Positions 35,027 through 46,750 of a stretch of 64,000 bases of DNA are shown here, piece by piece (positions within the stretch are counted from its first letter, which is position 1; every line of letters begins with the position of its first letter). The notes below the pieces were generated by a model. That model ran no database searches, was not told where the DNA came from, and saw only the letters and a list, made by a program, of their open reading frames with translations. The translations under genes were made by a program, and so were the position numbers. The stretch lies in NCBI GenBank assembly GCA_033060915.1, contig CM065381.1, positions 34,853,836-34,917,835 on the forward strand, in the 5' to 3' direction. This DNA is from Euryodendron excelsum (Eukaryota > Streptophyta > Magnoliopsida > Ericales > Pentaphylacaceae).

Positions 35027-38000
35027 TGTAAGCACCCCTTTTTTGAACGCTCGGCAGTCTACACTTCGTCCAGACTTGTACTCAAGTCAATATAGACATA
35101 TTCCTATCGAAATCAACTCTCTAAGTCAAATCCCGTCAATTCATCGCTTTGCGGGCCCCACCGGGCCCAAAGAGAAGTAAAATGACCAAAATGTCCTTAC
35201 AGGTATTATCCTTTCCATATTCCGAATCAGGCATGTCTTTACGAAGACGGTAAGACCCCCTTCCAATTCCTTTCCAATTTCAATTCCAATCCCTCTCTCG
35301 AGACAGTTGATTTCTCGAGACGGTAAATCTACTCTAATCAGGTGCATCTTTCCGAAGATGATAAGACCCCTTTCCAATTCCAATCCCTCTCTCGAGACAA
35401 TTAATTCCTCGAGACGGTAAATCTACTCCAATCAAGCGCGTCTTTCCAAAGACGATAAGACCCCTTTCCAATTTTAATCCCTCTCTCGAGACAATTTATT
35501 CCTCGAGACGGTAGATCTACTCCAATCAGGCACGTCTTTTGGAAGACGATAAGATCCCTTTCCAATTCCAATCCCTCTGTCGAGACAATTTATTCCTCGA
35601 GACGGTCCGGCACATTTTTGAAGAAAATCTCTTCGAAATGGTAAGTCCCTTTAAACTTGTCGACCGGGATGAGACCCCAAGTCCCCTAGATGGTAGAACG
35701 GTCCACCTTTGGCGCCTGCTAGCCAGCCAATGCAGAAATGTCCGTTTAGGCATGCCTTTCAAGAAAGTTGATTCTCAAGCGCTAAGCCCCTTTAGCAGCT
35801 TCTCGAGCTCAGGCAGTCTCGGGAATGATCACGAACCGTCAAAGTAGCGAAAATACTCACAAACATCACAACCGTTAGAGTAGCAAAAATACTCACAAGC
35901 AGGTCGATAGAGGGAATTGCCAACAAATCCCTGTATCACACGACCGCAGTTAGAGTGGCGGAAACACTCAAAACCCAGGTCAACACTAGTGCCTGCTAGC
36001 CCACTTCGGTGAAAAATGACCAAACTACCCCTAGGGCCATTTTTCAGCACATTTCTTGAGAACACATTTGAGTCTTTAGAATGGTAAGTCCAACCTTCCA
36101 AGATTTTCTTAAAGGCAATTTGGCATGATTAGGTGCCTTCTAGTCAGTTTCGGGCCAATTCCAAGACTTTTCGGTTAAGATGACCATTTCGCCCCTAGGC
36201 GTCCGAACGCCCCGGGAACCACACCGGCTCTGGGTATTAAACCGGTAACCTCCCAAGAATGCTTCTTATAGTATTCTCAACTTTCCTTTATCTTTTCGGA
36301 TCATTTCGAGTCAATTCTGGCAAACTCGGTACAAAATGACCGTTTTGCCCCTAGAGGGCCAATCGCCTTTTCCAACCACACCGGCTCTAGGTATCAAACC
36401 GAAAACCTTTGGGAACATTCTAAATAAAGTTTTCAAATCTCGAGTCTTCTTCCGGGATAGTCCGAGTCCATCTCGGCAGCTTTCCGCTCCAATTGACCAT
36501 TTTGCCCCTAATGGCCCGGTCAATCCTTCCAACACATTCTATCTTCATTTTTTCAAGTCAAATACCTCCGGGACACTATTCTAAGTATTCTTGCCCTTTT
36601 TCCGGCCCTCCGGGTCATTCCCGGTCTCTCAAACTCCTTCCCGGACTTTTCGGAGTCACTCCTAGTGAAGCCAGGCTAAAAATTGCATGGTAGTCGCTAG
36701 TACAGGCGTCCAAGAAAGCAAGGCACGCAAAGGCAAGCAAAATAAAGAAGACACAAGGTAGGTTTCTTATTTAAATTTTCGTACTTCCCCCTCTCTCTTC
36801 TCTCTCCTAACACACTTGAGTTTTCTCTATTTTAATCCCCCCTTTCTTTGCATGCTTGAAACAAGGGGACTCCCGGTCCATGTGTAGGATTAGACTATTG
36901 GAGGGTCACCATGTCGGGGGCTTTCTTTTAGTCTAACCGGAGACCATGTGGGTTCGGCCCCCTTGATTATGTGGTGAAGCCTTAACCTTGTATGTTCACG
37001 ACCCCAAATTTGCATTGTACATATCATTATCTTGCATTCTTCCAAAACTCGTTTTCGAAGCTTGCATTAAACTTGTCTTCAAAATTGCATCAAAATCTCC
37101 TTTTTCAAAACATGTTTTCAAAATCACAACCCTAGGGTGATTCTAGCCTTTCCATGGCTAGGATTGCTTTAGGAAAGTGTTACATTTAAAGTGACTTTCA
37201 TGGTCTATATTTTCAAATCTTTGTTATTTTCAAAACCACTTTCCTAAAGTGGTTCTAGCCTTCTTATGGTTAGAATCGCTTTAGGAAAGTGAGACATTTT
37301 TATACCTTCTAAAAACTCTCTTTTCAAAAGTCTCTCTTCCTAAAAATCTCTTTTTCAACATACTTTCATAAAACTCTCATTTCCGAAGTTGTTTTCAAAA
37401 ACTCCCTCCAAAAATCTATTTTTTCAAAACTCCTTTTTTCAACTCCTTTCCAAAATCCTCTCCCCAAAATCCACTTTCTAAAAACGCTCCCTAAAAATCT
37501 TTTAAAAAACTCTTTCCAACAATCTTCTACCAAAAATTTTTCTAAAAACTCTCTTCTCAAAAACTTCCTTCTAGAAACTCCCCTCTAGGATTTTCCTTCT
37601 AAAAACTCGTTTCCAAAAGAAACACTTTCCAAAAACTCCATTCTTTTTTTTTTTAAATCTCTTTCCAAAAACTCTATCTTCAAATTCACTTTCCAAAAAC
37701 TCCTTTCTAGGACTCCCTTCTAAAAATCTTCGTTTCTAAAAATGCACTTTCCAAAAATCCCTTTTCTTGATACCCAAGTCAAACCCCAGAACTCACGATT
37801 AGAAGATCCTAATTTTCTTTCCAAAAACATAGTGTTCAAACTTGCCTTAAAACCTAGGTTTCCAAAACCTCTTGTTTTTTTACATCAAAACTATACATAT
37901 TTCCAAAACCTCCTATTTTCTACGTCAAAACTATACACTTCCAAATCTAGGGTTTCTAGAAACTTTATTTTCCAAATCCTTGCCAAATCTTACCTTCCTT

Positions 38001-39722
38001 TTAGGAAATTAAGTCTAATCTCCCGTTTAGGAAACTAGATCCAATCCTCCATTTTTGGAAACAAAATCAAACCTTCTCTTTTAGAAACAAAATCTAATCC
38101 CTTGTTTTTGGAAACAAGAATCTCAATCCTTCTTAGTCTAAACCTTTCCTAATTCACTCTTTCCTAATCACATACCTTCCTAAACCATAGGTCTTCCAAA
38201 ACTTTCAAAACTTCCCTATTTCAAATCTTTCCTAATTCAACCATTTCCTAATTCTATCCCTTTCCAAATCTTAACTTTTCAAATCTAAGTTTTCAAATCT
38301 TTCTTAAACTCAAACCTTTCCTAATTTCAAATACTTCTAAAACTCAAATTTTGAATCCTCCTAAATTTCTAAGCTTTCCAAATTCGAAACTTTCTTAAGT
38401 TGAAACTTTCCAAATTCTAAACCTTTCTTAAACTAAACTTTTCCTAATTTAAAACATTTCTAAATTCAACACTTTCCTATTTCAAAACCTTTCTTAAAAC
38501 GAAACTTTCATATTTCAAAACTTTCCTAAATCTAAAACTTTCCTAAGTTGAAAATTTTCCAAATTGACAACTTTCTTAATTCAAAACTTTCCCAAGTTGA
38601 CACTTTCCTAATTCCAAAACTTTCCTAAAATGACACTTTCCTAATTCGAACTTTTCCTAAATCGAATCTTTCCTAAATCTAGTCTTTCCTAATCCTTCCA
38701 AGTCAAGTCAAATCTTTTCTAAGTCTCAAGTCTTTCTAGATTTCCTAAAACCAAGTCCTTCAAAACCAATCTTTTAAAATCTTCCAATCAAAGTTCAATC
38801 TCTCAATCCTCCAATCCAATTTCCAATTCAATCTCTTTCTTCCAATCATACCTTCTATTTTTTATCGGACTCTTATCCGAACTATGATTGACCTGATTCC
38901 TCCAAAGGGATACGTAGGCAACCCTCATGGGTGCGGTCTCCACATTTTTCAAATTTCCAATTCCACAACCTTTTTCAAATCTCCAATTCTACAATCTTCT
39001 TCAATCTCCAATTCCATATCTATTTCAAGTTTTCAATTCCAAAACTCTATTTTCAAATATCTATTTTCAATTTCTAAAACTTTTCAATTTCAAATCTATC
39101 ATTTCAAATCTCTCTTCTAAAATCAAATCAAATTCTTCTATTCCCGAATCTATTTTCAAATCAAGTCTTTCTCTTGCACTTGCATATCATGCATCATATC
39201 TTTTTAAACATTGTTTTATAAAGTGGATAGGATTGAACATTAGTTAGTTAAAGACTCTCATAGGTGAATCTAGGATAGATTGACATGTAGGTACCGAAAG
39301 GGCGGGGTAGGGTGATGGCTTAGTGCGTCTTCCCTACACGTGACCAACCTCCGAACCTAGATCACTGTTTTTGAAAGACCAAAAATGGAGTTATTTTTCA
39401 AAAAGGGCTAAATGTTTTCCAAAGGTTGCCAAACAACCTGTTTTCCTAAAAAACCCTCTCTTGAGAAGATATTTTCAAAATCCTTTTCCAAAAACTCTAA
39501 GTGTAGTCTTCGGATTATTCTTAGTTTTTAGGTGACCTAACTCACCTTAATCAAGTTAGGTGGCGACTCCAAACTTTTTTCAGAAGCCCTTTATTCACAT
39601 CAATTTCCAATTCAAACTTAGTCACACTCATTAATTCTAGGAGGGTGAGTTCTAACGAGAGAGTACATCGTTTTTCCTGTTTGTGTGGGTATTCCTCGAG
39701 TGCGAAAAATCTAGGCGCGACA
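35027..39722 (+). mobile_element. Solo LTR S3, promoter-deleted, inserted in the PMD gene
   Basis: A 4696-bp LTR, TGTAAGCACCCC to AGGCGCGACA, has a perfect TSD TGCAA (35022-35026 and 39723-39727). It splits the PMD pseudogene. Near 36713 the sequence jumps from CTAGTACAGGCGTCC straight to AAGAAAGCAAGG. Compared with S4 (57975-58430) about 450 bp containing the GGCGCC repeats and TATA box are missing. The remainder is colinear: four 81-bp-type units (35220-35620), 29-bp units, 155-bp modules (36175-36530), leader module (36848-37030), G-poor tract, terminal hairpin. ACCGAAAGGGC near 39290 assigns it to subfamily A2. Confidence 0.93.
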
Positions 39723-40737
39723 TGCAACAACAACAAATCGCTCGTGCCTTTTCGGTTGGTGAGCATAGTAGTTGATCTTGGCGCTTTATCTGAACTGGAT
39801 TGGGGGTCCTTCTCCTTTGGCTCCTTCCTTCGATCGTTACGGGTTCGGACTTCTTCCCGTTTGGGCAGCACGACTAGTTTCTGGCCCTTTCTTGTCTGGT
39901 GGAGCTATGAGTACCTGCCTGTTTGTCGCCCTGCAATTGTCGAGGACGACCTTTATCCACGTGCTTTGAGGTGGGCTCGTGACTGGGTGGCCTAGCGATC
40001 GGAGATTATTGACTTTGTGACACTACAGGCAAACATGGAGTTGATTGAGGCGAGAGATGTGACTTGGCGGCCCTTCATTGGATCAGTTCATTATGAGACT
40101 GTACGGTACTTGGTCCCATTGTCCCTTTTGAGGGCTGCTTTTCTTAGTGATGATACTTGGGAGTCCTATCTAGGAGAGCGACATTGGTGGCAGTTTCATG
40201 AGAAGTTCCGGTGAGCAGGTGCTCCACCAAAGTATATGTTTGGGGCCTTGGCGGCGGGAGTGCCTATCCCCTATCAGGAGTGGCAGCTAGGTGCCGAGTT
40301 CTTGCTTCCTCTGGATACAGATTATGTTGCGCACTTTGGGGCTCATTCTGTCGGTGCCTTCACCCGGTTTGAGGTAGCAGTTGGTGGGTACATTGTTAGC
40401 CATGAGGTGGTTGACTTGTGGCACCGAGCCGAAGGATATGTGCCCCAGGCTGAGTTTACTGCTGTGAGGGATCAGAGGGATCGATACCAGACAGAGCGAG
40501 ATCAGTATCAGGCAGAGGTGGCTTCCTTGACGGCTCAGATAGCTCAGATGGGAGGTGACGGTGTATGTCGTCTTTTCTCTCCTTCTTTTTGCTCTGCTGT
40601 TGTTTAGTTCTTCTTTCACACAGCTGCTTTCAGTTCCATCTTTTCTGCAAGATGCTGGTGCTTCGAGTAGTTATCTGCCTCCTTCGATGCTGGGTTTCGG
40701 GGATTTCGATCTGGATGATATTGGCTTTGACCTTTGA
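39723..40737 (+). pseudogene. PMD protein, C-terminal part, antisense in E2
   Basis: This is the continuation of the PMD gene after S3. One frame runs from about 39734 to 40560, broken only by TAG (39993-39995) and TGA (40212-40214). It contains WPFLVWWSYEYLPVCRP and YPRALRW, typical of the PMD C-terminal half (W.YEYLP..RP...PRA.RW). A charged QRDRYQTERDQYQAEVASL stretch follows and is probably a coiled coil. A phase-1 intron is predicted at 40561-40651 (GTGTAT..TGCAAG). The last exon encodes about 28 residues ending FGDFDLDDIGFDL, an acidic tail, with its stop at 40735-40737. Only two stops in about 275 codons indicates fairly recent decay. Confidence 0.72.
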
Positions 40738-42551
40738 TAGATGCCCCTTGTGGAGATTTTGATCTTCCCTTGCCCCTATTCCTGAGATGTATTTATGTTA
40801 TACAGTTTTATTTTGTAAGTTTTGTACAAAGATGGATATTTATGGTATTTAGATGCATGGATAGATAAATACATTTATGATCTTTACAGCTAAGTATACG
40901 ATCTGATGCATGTGTAGAAATGATGATGTTGTGTATCTATTATAGGGGTTGACATTGAACTGTGTTGGTGATTTCCGTTGCTACAGGGAGTTACACCCTA
41001 TGTATGCAAAGCTCATGTCGAATTTTTTATTTTTATTTTATTTTATTTTTTGATGCACATATTAGAAATACATTAACTAACAGAATGACAAAAGGTGCTA
41101 TCGAACTCGATATTTTTAGAATGGTAACTCCTTTCTTTTCGGGGGTCTAGCCTCTCTTCTGGCTCAATCTTACCTTAATTGGATGATAGCACTTCACACC
41201 TTTCTCAACTTTTTGATTGCCTCCAACTCTCTGCTTCGGGGTTAGTGTATATGATGGTTGGGCTGAAACTCTTGACTCTTGGGGTTTTAGCAACAGCTTT
41301 CCCGACCTTCAGCAAAGCGATAAGCGGCTAGTCCTTTCAATCTGAGGAGACTTTGTTTAGGACCGTAATGTAGGCTAGGTTATGGGGTTTTCGAAATGAT
41401 GAGATATGTAGGCTCAAATTCAATGTTGTTTTCAACAGGGATTAGATCCGTACCATCCTTAACTTTTTTCAATAAGGCTAGCATCTCTCCTTAGCTTCGA
41501 CAACATATCTAGCTCATTTAGATCAAGCAATCAGTTTTCAATCAGAGTGGACTTTAGTAGGGTTGTAATGTAGGCTATGGTTTTAGGGTTTTGCAAGAAA
41601 GGATAAAGGCTTGAACCTATTGTTTCTACTGGGTTTCTTTGTAATCTAGGATCACCTTTAAATTCCCTTCTTCTAAGGGTGAAAATGACTATTTTCTTTC
41701 ACCCTTTCTATATGCTTTTTGAGAGAAACATGACTATCTTCTTTTTCGATCTTCTTATTATGCTTTTGAAGATGACTCAATCATGGTTTTCTTCAAGCCT
41801 TTCCTTAGATTTTTTTTTTTGTCCTCTTGCTCCTTGGCAACTCTTTTTTCTTCTTGTGGAACGAGTAATTCTTCAACCCTTTTTCCTTAGACCTTTTCCT
41901 TGGCAGTTCAATCTAACCCAATGTGGGCGGTGATCCCTCGGTTGAGGTTTTCTTGAAAAATAGATAGATGGCTCAACGGGTTGGGCAAGGGGTTGCTTTT
42001 GATTGTATGGGAAATAAAATGAGGGCCTCTCTTCACTTTGAACTAGATTGCTTAATCTATAGAGCTTTTGATACTATCCTAGCAAGATAGAGGTGGATAC
42101 CATTTCTAGAATTCTCAACTATTGTCTACCCCAGTGTGGGGAGGACAGTTGTGGATCAGGGTTGGCAAAGAAAATTTTTGCTTTCTGCGAGGCACTAGGG
42201 GTTAAGCAAAGGGAATATGAGCACTTGTTCTTTGACATAGGGAAATGAAAGGTGGCTTCTCTTCATTTTGATAATCTGGCCACGCATCGCTTAGCTTCGA
42301 AGTCTTGCAAGTGTTGCCTTTAGGTAGTTCCCTCACTCATCCTTATCCTCTCTTTCTTCGGGAAGCCAATTATTTGGCGAGTGGTTAACTCATGCTATCA
42401 TCCCTTCAAGTCAAACTAACCCTTAAGATAAACCATGCCCCCTTGTGTAGAAAGTAGCCACCATTCACAAGAGAAAAGAGGATAACAACAATGAATAAAA
42501 AGCTTTAGTCATTTTATTATACTAGCATATAGTTCTATTTTAAAGAAACAA
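40738..42551 (-). mobile_element. E2 internal region, remaining 5' half (non-coding)
   Basis: This is homologous in reverse to E1 3720-6370: the 220-bp modules (about 41340-41620), the 240-bp modules (42020-42200, ACCCCAGTGTGGGGAGG) and surrounding text. It is abruptly joined near 42552 to LTR sequence corresponding to 30091. The first ~1.5 kb of the internal region plus the PBS are therefore missing. AT-rich spacer near 40790-41060 shows nothing recognisable. Confidence 0.7.
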
Positions 42552-45500
42552 AAATGAAAATCATATAGAGAAGTTTTTGGGAAGGAAAATTGGGGTTTCC
42601 TAAACGTAGGTTCTAGGATTTAACTTAGGCTCTAAGGAAATAGTTTTTGGAAAGTGAGTTTTTAGAAAGGGAGACTTTTGGAAGGAAATCCCATAGAGAA
42701 GTTTCTAGAAAGTGAATTTTGAAAAGAGAGAGTTTTTGGAAAGAAATCCTAGTGAGGAGTTTTTAGAAAGTGAATTTGAGAGGAGTTTTAGAAAGAAGAC
42801 TTTGGAAGTAGCTTTTAGGAAAGAGTTTTTAGGAAAGAAATTTAGGGAGAGAGGAGTTTTAGAAAGAAGACTTTGGAAGAAACTTTTAGGAAAGAGTTTT
42901 TAGGAAAGAGATTTAGGGAGGGAGTTTTCTAAGAAGGAAACTTAGGGAGTGTTTTTAGGAAAGGAATTTTGAGGAGAGTGTTTTGGAAAGGAGTTGAAAA
43001 GGAAGTTTTTGAAAATAGTTTTTGGATGTGGCTTTTGAAAACAATTTTGGAAAGAAGATTGGAGAGAGTTTTTAGAAAGTATGTTGAAAGAGAGGTTTTT
43101 AGACGGAGAGATTTGAAAAAAGAGTTTTTAGAAAGTATACAAAATATCTCACTTTCCATAAGCGATTCTAACCATAAGAAGATTAGAACCACTTTAAGAT
43201 AGTAGTTTTGAAAACAACAATGTTTTGAAAATATGGAGCATATTGGTCACTTTAAATATAACACTTTCGTAAAGCAACCCTAACCATGAAAAGGCTAGAA
43301 TCACCTTAGGATTCTGATTTTGAAAACAAGTTTTGAAAAAGAAGATTTTAATGTAAGCTTTTGAAAACTAGTTTGAAAACAAATTTTAGCAGAATGTAAG
43401 ATCATGATATGCACAATGCAAATTGGGGTCGTGAACATACAAGGTTAATGCTTCACCACATAATCAAGGGGCCCAAACCCACATAGTCTTCGGTTAGACT
43501 AAAAGAAAGCCCTCGACACGGTGGCTCTCCAATAGCCTAATCCTACACATGGACCGGGAATTCTCTTGTTTCAAGCATGCAAGAAGGGGGGGGAAGAAGA
43601 TGGGGGATTAAAATAGAAGAAAACCCAAGTGGGTTTAGAGAGAGAAGTGAGGGGGGAAGATGCGTAAACGTAAATAAGAAACCTACCTTGTGTCTTCTTA
43701 ATTTTGCTTAGCTTTGCGCGCTTTGTTTTGCTTGTCTTGCTTCGGTCTTCACTTCAGTCTTCAAGAGTTTGTCTTCAATCTTCAAAGCTTTAGATTGCAG
43801 CACTTCAAGTCTTCAAAGGAGGTTTTGGAGGCTAGTGTATGAGTGTATAGAAGTGTATGTGAGTGTACAGAAGGCTAGGGTTTGGAAAACCTAAGGAGAC
43901 TAGGGTTTAGAGAGGCTACGAGCTCTGTATATTGAAAATTAGGGCTTTTAGACTGATTTTGTCGACCTCTTTCAAGATGGAGGAGACTTTGTATTTATAG
44001 ACAAAGGAATGATCTAGCGCCTGTTGTAGTGGCGCTAGGCTAAAAATGCTTCTAGCACCACTAGGAGTGGCGGCAGGGCAAATATTGGCTTGACGCCACT
44101 ACTTGTGGTGCCAGCCAGTTAGGAAAGTTTTAAGGTCGGCAAGCAACGTATCTTGAGAAGATTTGGGCGCCTATACTAGTGACTACCATGCAATTTTTAG
44201 CCTAGCATCACTAGGAGTGACTCCGAAAGGTTCGGGAAGCATTTAAGGGACCAGGAATGGCCCGAAAGGCTAGAAAAGTGCAGGAACCCTTAGAATAGGG
44301 TCCTGGGGGTAATGGACTTGAAAAAGGATGACAAGAATTGTTGAAAGGGTTGACCAAGCCATTAAGGGCAAAATGGTCAACTGGATCGAAAAGCTGCCTG
44401 GACGGACTCAGAATATCCCGGAAGAAGACTCGAGATTTAGAAACATTATTTAGAATGTTTCCAAAGGTTACCGGTTAGATACCCAAAGCCCGTGTGGCTA
44501 GAAAAAGGTGACCGACCTACCAGGGGTAAAACAGTCATTTTGCAACCGGTTTACCAGAACTGACTCGGAATGATCCAGAAAGATAAAGAAAGGTCAAGAA
44601 TACTATAAAAAGCATTCTCGGGAGGTTACTGATTTGATACCCAGGGCCAGTGCTGTCCCTCGAGCGTTCGGATGTCTTGGGGCAAAATGGTCATCTTGAC
44701 CGAAAAGTCTCGGAATTGGCCCGAAACTAACTAGAAGGTACCTAATCATGTCGGATTGTCTCTAAGATGATCTTAGAAGGGTGGACTTACCGTTTTGAGG
44801 AATTAGGTATTATCTCGAGAAACATGCCAGAAAATGGCCCTAGGGGCAGTTTGATTATTTTTCATCGAAGTGGACTAGCAGGCACTGGTGTTGACCTGGG
44901 TTTTGAGTGTTTTTGCCACTCTGACGGTGGTCTCGTGGTACAGGGAGTTGTTGGCAATTCCCTATATCGACCTGTTTGCGAGTATTTTCGCTACTCTGAT
45001 GATTGCGATGTTTACGAGTACTTTCGCTACTTTGATGGTTCGCGATCATTCCCAAGACTGCTTGATCTCGGGAAGCTACTAAAGGGACTTAGTGCCTGAG
45101 AAGTCAACTTTCTCTGAAGGCGTGCCGAAATGGACATTTCTGCATTGGCGGGCTAGCAGGTGCCAAAAGTGGACCGTTCTACCATCTAGGAGACTTGGGG
45201 TCTTGTTCCAATCGATAGCTTTAAATGGACTTACCATTCCGAAGAAAATTTCTTCGGAAAAAGTGTTGGATTGGATAGATTTACCGTCTTGAGGAATCAA
45301 CTTTCTCGAGAGAGGGATTGGAATTGGAATTGGAATTGGAAAAAGAGTTGGAAAGGGGTCTTACCATCTTCATAAAGATGTGCCTAATTTGGAATTAGAA
45401 AGGGGACTTACCGTCTTTGGAAAGACGTGCCTGATCTGTAATTAGAATGGGGACTTACCGTCTTCAGAAAGATGCGCCTAATTTGGAGTTGGAAAAGGGA

Positions 45501-45723
45501 CTTACCGTCTTCGGAAAGAAGTGCTTACGGGATTGGACCGAACAATGCCCATAATGGTATTTTGGTCATTTTGTTTCTATGTGGGCTTAGCGGGCCCGAG
45601 AAGCGATAGATAGACGAGATTAGACTTGGAAAGATGATTTGACTCAGGATATGTCCACATTGACCTGAATACAAGTTTGGACGGACTGTAGACTGCCGAG
45701 CGGTCAAAAATGGGGTGTTTACA
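42552..45723 (-). mobile_element. E2 5' LTR, truncated
   Basis: It is colinear with 30091-33188 of the E2 3' LTR, with few differences by eye, ending GGGGTGTTTACA (one C-to-T change in the terminal motif). It lacks the last ~1.75 kb that would adjoin the PBS. It retains the leader module (43396-43590), the TATA complement at 43992-43999, GGCGCC-type repeats (about 44020-44115), 155-bp modules, 29-bp and 81-bp-type units (45300-45540). The right flank ACCTT is the E2 TSD. Confidence 0.88.
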
Positions 45724-45939
45724 ACCTTAAGGTTGTGAATTCTTGGAAACATTTTTGGGAATAGTTTTTGAAAAATGGAGACATTTTTAAAAATAGAGAG
45801 TATGAATATTTGAAAGGGATTTGGAGTTAATTTTTGAAATCTTAAGAGAGTAGGAGGTCTTTAAAAAATAGGTTATGAGAATAGTTTTAAATTGAAAGAT
45901 CATTTAAAAGGGATCATTGAGTTGGAACCTTGAAGCATA

Positions 45940-46140
45940 CTAACCTAGGTTGGGTTGACCTAAGGTTAACTAACTTGTGTTAGATTCACTTAGGGTTAAC
46001 TAACTAGGGTTTAGTTAACCTAGGGTTAACTAACTTGCGTTAGGTTAACCTAGGGTTAAGTAGCTATGGTTAGGTTAACTTAGGGTTCGGTTGACATAAG
46101 GTTGGATAACTAGGGTCAAGTTAACCTAGGGTTGGAAGGT
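45940..46140 (-). repeat. TTAACCTAGGG short-period repeat in E3 LTR
   Basis: Seven to eight degenerate copies of GGTTAACCTAGGGTTAACTA with a 25-30 bp period lie here. The sister array in the E3 5' LTR (about 63385-63640) has a different number and order of units, so the repeat has been unstable since E3 inserted. The units are near-palindromic (GTTAAC and CCTAGG cores). Confidence 0.8.
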
Positions 46141-46464
46141 GGTTTTGAAAGGTGATTTTATGCATTTTTGAAAAGAGTTTTGGAAAATAAATCATGTTAT
46201 GCAAAGGACTTTGGTAGACAACCCTTTTGAAGATCATCTCCATAAAGATTTGACTCAAGCCAAGAATACGGTTTATATAGTTGGTGCTTGAAAACCATTC
46301 CAAAGAAGGTTTTCTTGGGACCATTATACCCCTTGTCTTGAGAAGAGTAGGAAAATCAACACAATAATGGCAACTTTTTGAAAAACCATTTTTAATACAA
46401 AGATGGAGAGAATGAACTTTTGAAAACCATTTTTGATAAGAAGATTTTGAAAACCATCTTTAAA

Positions 46465-46750
46465 AGAAACCATTCTAACGAGTTAGGATTTCTATGGCCA
46501 ATATAAAGGGAGACCACTCAATAGAGGGTTCAGTGGGGCCATTCTAATCACTAAACTTGAGTGAATAGAAACCTTAGAAATCAAAGAGTTAAAAAATCAT
46601 TTTCACGTAGAAATGAAAAGAGAAGGGAACCATCCTAAAAATTTAGGGTTCCTATGGCCAATATAAAAGGGAGACCACTCAAGAGAGAGTTTCATGGGGC
46701 CATTCGAACCACTAAACTTGAGAGAACAGAAATCCTAGGAAATATAGAGC
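46465..46750 (-). repeat. ~160-bp direct duplication in E3 LTR
   Basis: Two copies (about 46465-46590 and 46630-46750) share TATGGCCAATATAAA, GGGAGACCACTCAA, GGGGCCATTC and CACTAAACTTGAG. They are diverged and non-coding. Confidence 0.65.

Larger units (their letters stand above)
28343..45723 (-). mobile_element. Element E2, non-autonomous Ogre/Tat-like with antisense PMD gene
   Basis: E2 is a 17.4-kb insertion in the E3 3' LTR with perfect TSD ACCTT (28338-28342 and 45724-45728). The uninterrupted site is visible in E3's other LTR at 63163-63167. Order in element direction (right to left): truncated 5' LTR (45723-42552), internal sequence, PPT (33206-33189), 3' LTR (33188-28343). Solo LTR S3 accounts for 35027-39722. 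An internal deletion removed the last ~1.75 kb of the 5' LTR, the PBS and about 1.5 kb of 5' internal sequence. Retroviral genes are absent. The antisense PMD gene runs on + from about 33.5 to 40.7 kb. Confidence 0.9.

Noticed and set aside
45940..46140. Interstitial telomere repeat
   Set aside because: The CTAGGGTT words resemble the plant telomere TTTAGGG, but the units are 25-30 bp long with TTAAC palindromes and never give consecutive TTTAGGG.
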